DNA of 64,000 nt from Rattus norvegicus (taxonomy: Eukaryota; Chordata; Mammalia; Rodentia; Muridae): NCBI RefSeq assembly GCF_036323735.1, contig NC_086028.1:38574001-38638000 (forward strand). Direction: 5' to 3'. The notes below the pieces were generated by a model. It was not told the origin of the DNA. It ran no database searches and saw only the letters and a program-made list of their open reading frames with translations. Both the position numbers and the translations under genes were made by a program. This document shows, piece by piece, positions 22,423-35,200 of the stretch. Position 1 is the stretch's first letter; the number at the start of each line of letters is the position of its first letter.

Positions 22423-24285
22423 TGAACTGAGTTTTCTTTTCGCCTTTTCAAGGTTCCCTTCCCTGTTTGCAATGATGCTGGAAGGGACCCCCACGTGAAA
22501 GCCCAATGACACTCTTTCTTTTATAAGTTGCCTTGGTCATGGTGTTTTATCACAGCAATGGGAAGTAACTAACACAGCTACCTTCTGACAATGCTGTACT
22601 TTCAGAGGAAGTGTGAGACATGGAGACTGTCTTGTCCAGGAAACAAGAAGTGGCTCTTTTAAGACACTGTGTGGAGTCAGGCTGTGGAAGGCTTGTCCAC
22701 AACTCTCATCTGTATGTGAACACTCACTGGCCCATAAGACAACAGTGGCTCTCCCAGCTTTCAGGACACCCCCTGTCCTTGAACTCTGAGACATGACACT
22801 CGGAAACCAGCTGCCTCTGGAGTTTCCCAGAGCTGTCAGCCAGCACTGGAGCAGCTCAGAAGGCTTGTTTCTGTACTGCTTTGGGAAAACATTCAGGTTC
22901 TAGAATCAATGAAAAGGTTAATTCCCAAGATTGAACATTTACCATTCCAAGCATTCTTACCCAGAGCGGGGAGGATAAAAGTGCAGGGACAGGCAGAACT
23001 TCTCAAGTGAAAATCTGCTGGGTTCAAATCTGGCTTTGAGGACCTCATTCCCCCACTCCACCCCACACCACCCCCACCAAAAAAAAAAAAAAAAAAAAAA
23101 GGCCTGGAAAGTAGCTATTTTATTCCTGAAACACCAGGGGGCGCTGCTGCGCCACAGGAAAACCAGCAGCCACCATGTCTGTCCTTCCACCAAGTCCTCC
23201 TTTGCAGGAGCTGCCTGGGACTCCGTCTGTTCTGGGACAGATCAGTGACAGTCTTAGGCCTTCAGATCTTAACACAAGTGTTATCCCAGAACCTAATGTT
23301 ATCAGTTTCCCTCTGAGCCCACTAGAATGAGAAGGGTGGGCCCAGGTAGACAGGGAGCCCTGTGTCTGTAGACACACCTAAGCTCCAAACTACCCTTGAC
23401 CTGGCCCTCTTCTTCTCTACCCTGCATGTGAGGCCATGGTCACGTGGGGAGAAGGGAGGGCTGGGGAAGGCAGTGCCAGAGCTGTGGGACGTGAGGGGGC
23501 TGTGGCTGCGGCTGGGTGGCTGAACCTGTGGATAAAGTGCTTGCCGCACAAAGATGAGGAAGTGAGCTCAAATGCCCAGGACCTGCCTAACAGAGCTGGG
23601 CACTATGGAACACGCCTGAAACCCCAGTGCTGGTGGGACAGAGACAGGAGGCCCTCTGGGGTAAGTTAGCCTGAGAGCTCCAAGTGTAATGTAAGAGCTT
23701 GTGCCAAAAAGTAAGGTGAATGCTAGCTGGTTGGCTCAGTGCCAAGCTTAATAATCTGAGTTGATTCTCAGAACCCAGCATGGTGGAAAGAGAAAATGAA
23801 CTTTCACAAGTTCTCTGTTCTTCACACCCGTGCACCCTTCCTCCACTGACATAAAAAACAGTTTGAGGAACAATTGTGAAATATGCCTTGGTGGTTCCCT
23901 CTGGCCTGCACATGCCCACACTCCTGTGCTCATGGTTACATACATTCGTGCATGTGCCTGTGAGCAAACACACACACAGGAAACAAAGAAACATGTAACG
24001 TAAAAGTTATCTGAGGACCAACTGCCTGGCACATCTGTCATTGCTCCTAACTGGACTGCTCTGGCTTCTCCCTTTGTAGGCCACCAACCTTCTGCCTTCA
24101 TAGCCTAGATCAAGGACTTCATTTCCCTGTTGTCTCTCCCCAGGATCCCCTGTCTGAAGCTCCTGGCTCCTGAGAATGTGTGGACCGCCACCCCAGGAGG
24201 ACTTTAAGATCACTGGGCAACTGTCCTTTCTCTCAGGCATTAAAATACAATGTGTGAGTCAGGCTACAGTGTACCCTCACCTCTG

Positions 24286-24425
24286 GTTTCTTGAGACAAG
24301 GTTTCTCTGTGTAGCCCTGAAAGTCTTGGACCTAGCTCTGTAGACCAGGCTGTCCTCAAACTCAGAGATCCACCTGCCTCTGCCTCCCTAGTGCTGGGTG
24401 GGATCAAAGGCATGTGTTACCAGTG
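24286..24425 (-). mobile_element. B1 SINE
   Basis: Complement of B1: GACAAGGTTTCTCTGTGTAG ... GATCCACCTGCCTCTGCCTC. Confidence 0.85.
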
Positions 24426-25487
24426 GCTGGAGAGAATTTTCTCAACATGCATGAGGTTCTGAGCTTAATTCTTGCACTGGCTAATTTTATGTCAACTCAA
24501 CACAAATTAGAGTCACTGGAGAGAAAGGGGCCTTGTAGGATGATGTCATTACATAGGTGAAGGCAGGTACAAGACAGAACGAGGCCTGTCATTGGCAAGA
24601 AGGAAGGATGGGCGGGAGAAAACTTTTAGTGAGGAGGAGACTGGAACTGAGGAGAGAGAGAAGCAGCCAAGAGAACATGGAGACGGATGTTAAAATTCTG
24701 TGTACATTTAGAGGTTGTTATGAATATTTTTAAGGGATGGATGTGTACAGGGCTTTGTATGTCTAGGTGGGCAATTGTATCTTATCAATTAGACCAGAGG
24801 TTATTGTGTTGTGTGTTCTTTCATGTGGTGATTTAGTTGAATTCAAGAAAGTATGTGGTAGCTGGAGACACTGGGCCTCCACGGAATTGGGATGTATATT
24901 TCTGGCATGGTAGCAACCTGCCTTGGGAACTAGATGGGTAGAGAGATTGCTGCCAGGCTCAGAGAGAGGTCATCGGCAGTGTGATATGGGATAGAGCAGA
25001 GCGGGTGAGAGGCTTTGCTGACTGAGATGAAGATGTCTACCAGATATCTTGGGGCACTACGGTGCTGGATCTAGTGGAGGGTAAAAAACAGCTTTTTTTA
25101 AAAAAAAAAATAATAATTTTACAGCAACAGGGCCTCAATTGAGAAAATCGCCTTAATAGGATGGGGCTGTAGGCAGGCTTGTCGAGTACTCTCTAATTAG
25201 TGATTGACGTGAAAGGGCCCCTCCCATGTTGCCTGTGGCCACTTCTAGGCAGGTGGTCCTGGGTTCTATAATAAAGCAGACTGAAGAAGCCATAGAGAGC
25301 AAGTCAGTAAGGAGCGTCCCTCCCTGGTCGCAGGTTTCTGCTTTGTTTGAGTTCCTGTTCTGACTTCCTTCAGTGATGATGAACAGGGATACGGAAGTGA
25401 AAGCCAAATATACCCCCTTTTTCCTAACTTGCTTTTGGATGGTGTTTTATCACAGCAATAGAAACCCTAAGGCAGCTCCCAGTGCTG

Positions 25488-25529
<42 letters not shown>

Positions 25530-25566
25530 CAACGATGATGACGACGATGATGACGATGATGATGAT
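25488..25566. repeat. (GAT)n trinucleotide repeat
   Basis: GAT units with occasional GAC interruptions after 25,530. Confidence 0.93.
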
Positions 25567-27109
25567 GGGCTGGTGAGATGGCTTAGAAGGTACAGGAGCT
25601 TGCTGCCAAGCCTGGCAACCTGAGTTTAACCCCAGGGACTCCTATGGTAGAATGCAAAAATCATCTTCTGTAAGCTGTCCTGTGTCTTTCATGTGTGTGC
25701 TAATTCATATGAGTGCACCCCCAGTATACATACAGAATTAATTTAAAATTTTAAAGGGTCTATACAGAAAAGGAGGAAATGAGAACTACAACTGTCATTT
25801 TAAAAGTTATAAAATTGTTACATAAATGACCAATGATTTAGCAGTTAGGAGACTTGCTACACATGATTGCCAATCTTGGTTGCCAATAGAACTGCATCTA
25901 GAATCAACTGAAAGTCAAGAGCTATAAGACATTTTCTTGATTGGATTATTTGAAGAGGGAAGACACATTAAATCCGGGCCATGCCTTCTGGTGGCAGCCC
26001 ACATAGAAGGACACTGAAGAAGGAAGCTGTTTTTGTTTTTGTTTTTGTTTTTTGTTTTTTGACTGTTTTCAGTGGGCTTCCAGGGCCTAAAGAAAGGGGT
26101 TTCTTTTGCTGGATAAAGGCCACCTTCTACAACTCCACAGCTAACATCTTAACCAAGAAACTGTGCTCTTAAGAAACGGGACAAGATGAGGTGTCCACTC
26201 TCCCTATTATGCCGTAGAATTACAGAGGCAGGAGAGGCCACCACAAGAGAGTAAGGAAAACAAAAGGAGGAGGCAAAAGCAACCACTCTTCACAACTGGC
26301 CTAATCATCTACACCTGAGTCTCAAGATCATCAACAGACAAATTGTCAGAATAGAAGCGACTGGGAAGGTGGGAAGACCTGAGACCAAAACTAAGAACAA
26401 TTGACTGCCTTTAATCTCGTTACAAACTAGCAACTAAGTCAGCATGGGAAAGACCTATAATCAACAATTGTTGCTAAACTCCTTCCCCAGGGGAAACATA
26501 ATAAAAAAACACTATCAAGTCTATCCCTCCACCCAAGGTACTAAAGACAAACTTAGGTACAGTTCTGCCGCAGTTCTCCTTGGGAAACCATGAGTTTATT
26601 GGACTTTTAGAGCATAGATAAAGAAGGGCTTACTTACTGGAGGGTGGGTGCTCTATTCCCCACACAAGAGTCAGACTGGAAAGTCTTTACACACTATGGA
26701 TGAAAGCTTCTCCCCATTCCCCATGTCTTCCTGATCTATAAACTCGAGTCCTCTCTGAGGCCATATGCAGGTAGGGATGAGTTGCATAGGACAGGTGGCC
26801 GGGAGTAGGTGGATTCTCTGGTGCCCCACCACCTCCCATGGACTTCTGTGAGGGGATAGGAACAGCTACAACCCAGATAGGATGGGCCTTTTGTAACCAA
26901 GCATAGGAACACCTCAAAAAGGTGTGGTTTGGATCACAGTCCAGTGTAGGCACACATTTTCTGCAACCTACTTTCAATAAGGGTTCAACTTTCCCTCTAG
27001 CCCACCACCCAGCAGAGGTTGAAGAAGAGAAAAGTTAGTAGGATAGGGGAGAAGTGGACCTGTTCAGCAACAGTTCTCTGGGGGAGAGCTCGATCTTCTT
27101 TGGCTGCAG

Positions 27110-27240
27110 TTGAGTCCTGTAGCAAACACCAAACACGACTCAGCAGCTTCAGACCAGTCCTCCAGGCAGACACCAGGCACGAACCAGCAGCTACATTCCA
27201 GTCCTTACAGCAAACACACCAGGCAGCTATAGTTCAATTC
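27110..27240. repeat. Degenerate tandem repeat, about 43-bp unit
   Basis: Three imperfect units share the pattern CAGTCC...AGCA(A/G)ACACCA(A/G)(A/G)CACGA..CAGCAGCT. They are probably inside an LTR-like element spanning 26,500-27,650, which I cannot name. Confidence 0.5.
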
Positions 27241-27699
27241 TGAAGAAGCTGCCAGGCTCACCAATTGGCCTGAGGCGAGGCTGTGGAAGCAGCAAACTGC
27301 TGCAGAAACCCCAGGAGCCCCAGGAGCAGTTCTTGGGAGAGTTTCAATGGCAGCATCATCACAAATTGAGCTCAAGGCAAACCAATACCTGTACGTCTTT
27401 AGGGATGAATAGCAAGGCTCAGTGCTCGTCTCCCACAGATTGTGGGGTCATATTTATTCTCCTTCATCAAGTGTCCTTTTATGTGTTTGCTATAGCAAGA
27501 CATCCTTTCACCTGTGTGCTCCAGCAAGACATCATTTGATACAACTATCTTTCCAAAGAAGTAGAAGTTTCCACTTCAGTCCTGTACAACAATAACGTGA
27601 CAAAATAAGATATCACTTGGCACACTACTGTTGCAGAATCAAGGAGTTCTCTTAGTAAAGAGTCTTGAGAAAAATCTACTCTATGAAAAGAGTGTATAA

Positions 27700-27906
27700 G
27701 GGCTGGAGAGATGGCTCAGCAGTTAAAAGCACTGACTGCTTTTGCAGAGGTCCTGAGTTCAAATCCCAGCAACCACATGGTGGCTCACAACCATCTGTAA
27801 TGAGATTTGGTGCCCTCTTCTTGTGTGTCTGAAGACAGCTACAGTGTACTTATATATAATATATGAATAAATAAATGAATAAATAAATAATAAATCTTTT
27901 TAAAAA
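27700..27906 (+). mobile_element. B2 SINE
   Basis: GGGCTGGAGAGATGGCTCAG start and an (AATA)n tail. Complete or nearly so. Confidence 0.88.
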
Positions 27907-28467
27907 AGAGCATACAAAAGAATGTATGAATGGGAACATCAATAAGGACTTAGGTGGCCAAAGCACTATCGGGACCCTGGGGTGCTAGATTGGAAGCATC
28001 TAAGGCTTCCCAGATCCTCCAGGCTGACCTGGGAGTGTGGACCCTAGCTGTGTCACATTTTGGGTCTTTCCTGTCGCAGAACCCCCCCCTCCCCGGGGCT
28101 TGGTGCCTGCTCCACAAGGACAAGTACTCCAGTAGCAGGGGCTGCACTTGGCTTGTGGCATCTCCATGAAGGCAAGACAGTTTTAAGTACCTGTCATCTG
28201 CACACAGGACACTAAGAATGCACTGCAGTATTTGTTGAGGGCTTCTAACACTGAGTCCCACAGTTCGCTGTAGTTAACTCACTGGAACAAATTTTGCCCT
28301 GGCAGAAACTACCATAAAGTTTGCCCAAATGCTTTAAGCTCTGTTCAACATCAGTTCCTGACAGCTACAAGCATTTTAAACTCTTGCTGTTAGGAAAGAC
28401 AGGACAAATACAGTTAGCTCTCTCTCTTTCTCTGTGTGTGTTTCTCCTTTTGTGAGTGGCTATGAGC

Positions 28468-28590
28468 ATATATGTGTGTATGTGTGTGTGTATGTGTGTG
28501 TGTGTGTGTGTATGTGTGTGTGTGTGTGAGTGAGAGAGAGACAGAGGGAGGGAGGGAGGGAGACAGAGACAGAGACACACACAGAGAGAG
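28468..28590. repeat. TG-rich then GA-rich compound microsatellite
   Basis: TGTGTGTA units are followed by GAGAGA and GGGA/CAGAGA units. Confidence 0.85.
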
Positions 28591-30879
28591 AACAAGTGTA
28601 AAAGATTTTATTACAGAGCCCAGAGAGAGCAGTCGTAAATCTGAAGTGAGAACCCAAATGAACCATGTAATGACTGAGTCACTTGCTTTCTGTTTCTGTA
28701 CCTTGCATGTGTCCTGCAGGATGAGGCCTCTGTCTATACGCTATGCAGGAGATTTCAGTGTTTGCTGGGGAGCTCGAGGGAAAGCCCGACAGCCCCAGGG
28801 GTGGTGTTAAGGAAACAGCATCTCACATCTCTCCTGCAGAAGGTGTTTTCTGTCTGCAGCATGGGGAAATGGGAAGCATTAGAAATCCAGGGCAAGCCCT
28901 GCAGGCCTCTTCCTCCTGTAGGGCAGTTCTGACTCAAGGGAGCAGAGTGGAGCTCTGGCCACTTTTGTATAAACAAAGTCTGGGGAGGTTTAGTCAGAAA
29001 GCTGCTTAGTTTTCCTCAACTAAACAGAAACTAGAGTCCCCTGGGAAGAGGACTCTCAGTTGAAGAGTTTCCTCCATCAGACTGACCTGTAGACCTGTTT
29101 GGGGAGAGGGCCATCTTCTTGACTGAAGGCTGATGTGGGAGGGATCAGCTCACTGGAGGAGGTGACAGTCCTGGTTAGGTGGTCCTAGGTTATAAAAAAG
29201 CAAACTGAGCAAGCCATGGGGTAGCTAGCAAGCATCCTCCATGCCCTGCAGGTCAGTTTCTGACTCCAGGTTCCTCCTCAACATCCCTCAGAGATGGGCT
29301 GTGAGCTGTAATAAACTCTTCCCTGGTTGATTTTGACCAGCGTCTCATTACAGCAAGAGAAACTAGACTAGCACAGTCATGAAGAGAGAGGGAAGGATTC
29401 CCAAGGGCAAAGCCAAAGTCTGGTTTCATGGATGTGTGTGCACCAGGGGAATACGTGCTACCAGGGGAAATCTCCCCTGAGAAGGCAGGCCGTCAGGAAC
29501 CCAGCTCAGGACCTGGTTTGAGGGGACTGGAAACCGAATGAATCTTCTAGATGTGCTTCTCTGTATTACTCCTGAGCCAGAGGCCTGTTTGTCATGTGCC
29601 ACATTGTCAGTAACAGCTGATCCATTCATACTGGAAGCACAGATGACTTTGTGACAAACTCTTCACCAACACTGTATGTGTCTTGTACACCCCCAGCACA
29701 ATGCTACCCTACCACTTCCTCAGTAGCTCCAAGGACAGGGTTCAAGCAGCTTCAGGCCAGCTTCGCAGAGCTACAGCCTGAAGGGCCTCACTTGGGTCTG
29801 TAGTGTATAGTTGCCTGCTCTCCATCCAAGAGACAGGATCTACGTGTGACTGATACCTGTGTAACTAAGAATGTGGGGGACAGATGCCCTCCATGTTGTC
29901 TTTTTGAATGGGTGATGATAGGCAACTGCTCCCCATTTTTCTCCACGGTGCAGGTGGTTTGGGGATGTATTTCCCAGGCTTTCTCAGAGACTCATGGCAC
30001 TGTAGGGCTCTTTCCTTAGTGCTGTCCTCCCCAAGAAGGCATCCTGGTACTGGGTCTCCCTCCTTCCCTGTTCTGTATTCCTGCTCCTCAGAGTCATTTA
30101 TGTAAAATATGTAACTGTGCAGAAGCTCTGTGCTTAGGCTGTTTCCAGGGAGACCAGGCTAAGTGTCCCAGGCTAGTGGAATGAGGTTAGTATTAAGTAG
30201 ATAACCACACCATACTAGCGAAATCTTAAGCCCAAACAACTGCTACAATTAGCTTACAGAAGAGTTGCATATACTGTGTTGAGGTGGGTCAGTCAGGGTT
30301 CTCTGAAAGAACAGAAATGATAGAATGAACTCAAATATACTAAAAGGGGGGCTACTACAGTGTTTTATTAGAGGCTCTGACCTGAGTAATTCAACAATGG
30401 CTGTTTCCTAACGGAAAGACTAACAATTCTGGAGTTGTTCATTCTGCAAAACTGGATGTCTCAGCAGTTTCATCTGGGGCTGGAGTCCCAAGGAGGTCCT
30501 AGAGAACTGTCAGTTTTCAGTCCATGTTGGAATCCAGATGTGGGTTCTAACACCAGTGCGGGAATGCGTAAGGAACAGGATAGATGAACTAGCTAGTGAG
30601 AGGGCAAAGAGGCGGAAAGTAAAAACTTACCTTTTTCTCTGTGAGCTATCACCAGAAGGCATGGACCAGACTTAGGGTGTGTTTTCTGACCAGTGATTAG
30701 GGATTTAAAATAGATCTTCCGCATCAAATAATCTAAGCAAGAAAACATCCCTCACAGGTGTGGCTAGATGCTTGGGTTTTTTGTTAATTTCAGATGTCAT
30801 CAAGTTGACAATTAAGATTTGTCATCACAAAAGAGCCTACCAATCCTAGGGATAAAGACCATAGTCAGTTATTATTATT

Positions 30880-32144
30880 TTTTTTAAAAAATCAGTTTAT
30901 TAAAACCATTTCATTGCCCAAGGCACTTCAGTAGTTTTCACAAAATACGGGTTTTTGTGTTTGTTTTGCATTTTAAGAGTGTGAAGCGTGTGCTTTTGGA
31001 GCACCATGGCAACATAATCAGAAGAGAAGACAACCACTGAACATGAAATCCCCACCGATGTGACGTGACCGCAGTCAGCGACTGAGAGACTGTGAACACA
31101 ATTTACATTTCTTTCTTGTAATTTTCCTCATGATTACGCATTGTAAAAGGAAGAAGCATGGTGTTAGTATTTTTGGCACTCAGGGCAGCTCTAGTGGCTT
31201 AAGACTGGGAAGGCCATGTATGTTGGCAACTGCACACCAGTCAGGGTAACCCTGAGCTGGGAAACACAGGCAGTTTCTGCTAAAGGACAAATAGCTTGAG
31301 ACACAACAGCAGATGACAAACTCCCATGACAGTGCTGGAAGAAGGAAGGGACACTCTGTTATCCATACATTTCCCTCAAGACACAGCCAAGTGTCTGGCA
31401 GCCTGAGTTCTGATTTACACAGCAGTGGAGGCCAAGCCTGGCCTCAACAGTAGGTTTCTCACAGGGTCTGGGCAAGGCAGGACCCTGACCAGACACACAC
31501 AGTACAGCTGGCTGAGGGGCAGAGCAGCCACAGTCCACACACTGTCTGCTTTATGTACCAGCCTCACCTCAGTTTCCTTTAGGTTCCCTTGGTCTTGTGT
31601 TCTGTCATGAGTTAAGAGCATCACAGTTAAAACTTTTTAACTGAGAAAAGACAAGAAATCAAACTATCCATGAAATCATTTATTTTCTGAAAAGACTTTT
31701 TTTTTGTTTCTTTTTGGTGCATTTGATCATGTCCAGGGCCCTGTGCCATCCAAACAAGCACACCACCACTGAGTCACTTTTATTCCTTTCCTGTAAGTTC
31801 TTCAGTTAGTGAAAGGAGGGGAAACAGACCTGCTGTTCTGTCTGTGACTATCAGGTCTTCCAGGATAACAAAGCATGTCTAGCAGATGTTTCTCAGTCTT
31901 CCAAGTCCCACGGCTTCAAGAGACTCAGTAACTTCTCTGGGAGGCCCCAGACCACACTGTGATGGGATGTGCAAGCTGTGTGTCGTTAGCCTTGGTGGCC
32001 CTGGAGGAAGGTGGCTCTTCAGGACAGATGCTTGTTAGACACAAGGTCAACAGAACAGAAAGCCCTGGGTCACTCACAGTATTTCTGACAGCATGCAGGT
32101 TTTCAGTTCAGTTTTTTAGCTTCTGAACCAGGTGTTAAAAGCCT
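30880..32144 (-). other. Slc22a21: Probable 3' UTR and downstream region of Slc22a21
   Basis: Largely unique-looking sequence follows the stop codon. Candidate AATAAA poly(A) signals on the minus strand lie at 31,779-31,784, 31,679-31,684 and 30,896-30,901. The last is followed by an A/T run and is a plausible distal end. Which signal is used cannot be decided from the sequence. Confidence 0.4.
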
Positions 32145-32217
32145 TTAGGATGTGGAGACTTTTCTTTTAGAATCTGGTGCAGACCCTTTCTTACTCATGG
32201 CTGACACTCGTCTTATT
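32145..32217 (-). CDS. Slc22a21: Slc22a21 coding exon 10, C-terminal tail and stop (73 nt)
   Basis: After the acceptor TTTAATAG the frame encodes IRRVSAMSKKGSAPDSKRK and then VSTS and TAA. The basic, serine-rich cytosolic tail is recognisably the Octn3 tail (SKKG..SK). It stops earlier than mouse Octn3 as I remember it and lacks a terminal hydrophobic residue, so no class I PDZ ligand of the kind found in OCTN1/OCTN2 (ending TAF) is encoded. Confidence 0.85.
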
Positions 32218-35200
32218 CTATTAAAACAAGAAAAACAAATGTTAATTACAAATCTTCTAAAGATACCCATCAGTTGCAAAACAAGCAAGCCAGGTTTGGG
32301 GGAAAAACCCCTGGTGGATTCTGAAGTTCCCTGAGATCTCTTTTCTAAAATCAAGCTGTTGCTTTCCTGGGCGTGCCCATGGTCATACAGGAGCAAACCA
32401 TTGCCCTCGATAGCAGCGTGGTCAAAGTAGTCCAGGTGTTTGTGAGAGAAGGTATGCAGAGAGCACTACTTCAAAGGGTTGCAGCTTTAAGACTTGGCCA
32501 GGATCTGACTCAATATACCCACAGTGTGGGGAGTGAAGTCTCTTACCGCTTGACCTTTTGCATCTCGTCAATGGTGTCTGGAAGTGAAACTCCAGAGCTC
32601 TCTGGGAAGAAGAAAGTGATGATAGCTGTCAGGATGGTCAGACTTCCCATGACGATATAAGGCAGGTGGCGATCATAGGCACCTGTGGTTGAGCAGAGGA
32701 CCCAGGTTACAGTGAGACTTGATCTTGGTTGGGCCTTTCATTCTCTCAGGACTCTAGAGAGGGCTTGCTGTCCTGTTGGCGACAGTGTTCCTAAAGCCTG
32801 GGCTGCCAGAGTGAGTCTGGCATCTAAAGAGTCAGAACCCAGACCTGGAACACATGTGCCCGAGGTCCAGCAGTGTTTATACTAGACAAGAGAGAGGTCT
32901 AGGGGAACAGAGACAGGACAGCTGCAGGCTTTCCAGGCAACACAAGGGGCTTGTCCAGGACAGGAACAAATTTCCACCTCTGTAGATCGGTCACAGTCTA
33001 TTTGCACTCAGGTTAGACCAGGGGCCGCCTAAGTAGAGCCATGGAGCTTGCAAGGGACTTGCTGCTCTCTGGACACTGGCGAGTCCTCTCCTGAGCTGGA
33101 GCTATGCAGAGGAGGAGCCCTGCCAGGAGGGAGGACTTCTCTGAACCACAGAGATTGGTGTCCTGCTACATAAAATGTCAAAAGGCACATCTTTACAGGG
33201 CATACAACACCCTGTCAAGGGTGCCATGCAGGCCTGTATGCCACCCGGTCAGCAGGCTGAGGCAAGAGGAGCAAAAGTTCAAGGGCTGCTGGGGCTGCAG
33301 AGCAAGTTCAAGCCCAGCTTGTACAACTTAGTCGACTATTGTCTTGGAAAGTAAACTGAGGGCCAGGGAGATGGCTCAGCTGCTTAAAATACTTGCTGCT
33401 AAGCGTGGAGTCTGGGGTTCCATCCCCAGGATACACATGGTAGAAGAAAAGAACTGACTCCCTAAATTGTTCTCTGACCTCCACAGATACACTGAATGAA
33501 TGAAGTGTTTAAGTTATGGCAACTGTCTGTCTATCAGATCTCTTGAATGGACAGGATTCTCTTCATGTTCCTAACTCTAAAATGATATTCCTCCAGTAAA
33601 GCACACTAGCTCCCTAAAGCATGATAAAGAAATTGTACTTTGTGATGGAAGGTCTGGGGAGACTGAAGTAGAAACTCCCACACTTTCTCATTCCCATCTA
33701 GCTGCTCTGTGAGCTGTTTTCCATTTGCAAATGAGGGCCTTCTCCACACTACACTTGCAAAGGACCTTCTCCAGTCAGGGATCCAGGAACTGAAGCATCC
33801 TGCTAACCTGGGTGCTTGTTCTCCAGCTCACATTAAGGCTACTTAGAGCTTCTGTCCCATCGCTCCAGTGCACTGTGGAACTTACCAAGGTAGACAAAGT
33901 AGGGAGACAGGATGCTGCCAAGGCGGGATGCTGTGGAGCTGACCCCCACACCCATGTTTCTGACCACAGTGGGGTACAGCTCGGCCGTGTACACATAGAC
34001 CATGGAATAGGCAGAGGTGATTCCAAACTTGCCCACCATCACCAGGGCAGTGGACAAGTAAAGTAAATCTGGAGAGACAGAAAAAGAGCACAGTCAAGAG
34101 CGTCAGTGTAAGGGTTGCCTTGAGGCGTTCTTTTCCCTTTTCTCCCTGATTTGGGGTGGAGAGGGTTGGTCAGTTTCTGTAACTTCCTGTTGGAAGAAAA
34201 CACTATGGCTAAGATTCCTCAAAGGAGATTAGTAAAGGAGACAGGGCACTTCATGTGAGGGTACATGTCCCTCAACCCGGAGGCACCGACATAAGCGCCC
34301 TATCGGCCTAGCCCGCCTACCTTAATCCGTGTTAAAGTGAGCTGCTTCACCTGGTCCTCACACTGAGGGCACGGTGCATCTAACTCAGGACTTGTGTGTG
34401 AATGGGGGAGGTCAGTTCTAACTCAGGTCGTGTGTGCAGTCTACTCAAGGAGTTCATAGATCTGGGCTTTCGAGGTGGCCCAGTGGGCAACAGAGCTTTC
34501 AGCCAAGCCCAAAACTTGAGTTTCATCCCCAGGATCTGCACACTGGAAGGAGAGATCCAACACTTCCCACATCCTGCAAGTTGTCCTCTGACCTTTACAT
34601 GTGTGCTGGAAACATGTCTCCCTTCTCCAAATAAATAAGTGTAATAAAACCATCTGAACTTGGGGATGACCCTCCAATTGACTTCACTCCTAATGGGTAT
34701 AACTAAGTGTCCCACAGATCACTGTGAGCTCAGGTGAGAGCCGCTCCTAGGTTCCTTCTGCCACATAATGGTGTAGTCCTCTGTAGGGGTGGGGGTCTCA
34801 GTATCACGGTTCTCAAAGTAATGACCAGAGGTTCCCAAACCAAAGGGGCATGAATGATTCTGGCAAAAAAATGGACAAATTAACTTGTCTTCTGGTCAGA
34901 ATGTACTCCTTCTGCCCTCCAGTGGGGTACCAAGGCAGTTTTACCAGAAAAGTCCTATGTACAGTCTCTGAGACCTTTCTTTTCTTTCTTTTTATAATCA
35001 TGATGGACTCATTTCTATTAGAATATCAGAGCAATAATGTAGCCCAGGCCAATGTCAGATGCCCCAAATGGCCAAGGTTGACTTTGAACTGATTCTCCTG
35101 CATCCTCCTCCTGTTCTTGGATTACAGGTGTTACCCATGTCTCAGGCTCTGTCTTCACTATCAAATCTGTAATATTCTCCTGACCTTCCGAAGGTGTTCT

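Larger units (their letters stand above)
20773..30879. other. Gene-free region left of the Slc22a21 3' end
   Basis: Holds ID, B1 and B2 SINEs, the GAT and TG/GA microsatellites, LTR-like sequence (about 24,600-25,080 and 26,500-27,650), and long stretches (28,600-30,880) where I see nothing definite. No coding gene is supported. Confidence 0.6.

Noticed and set aside
25373..25576. ORF containing a run of methionines
   Set aside because: Produced by the GAT repeat.
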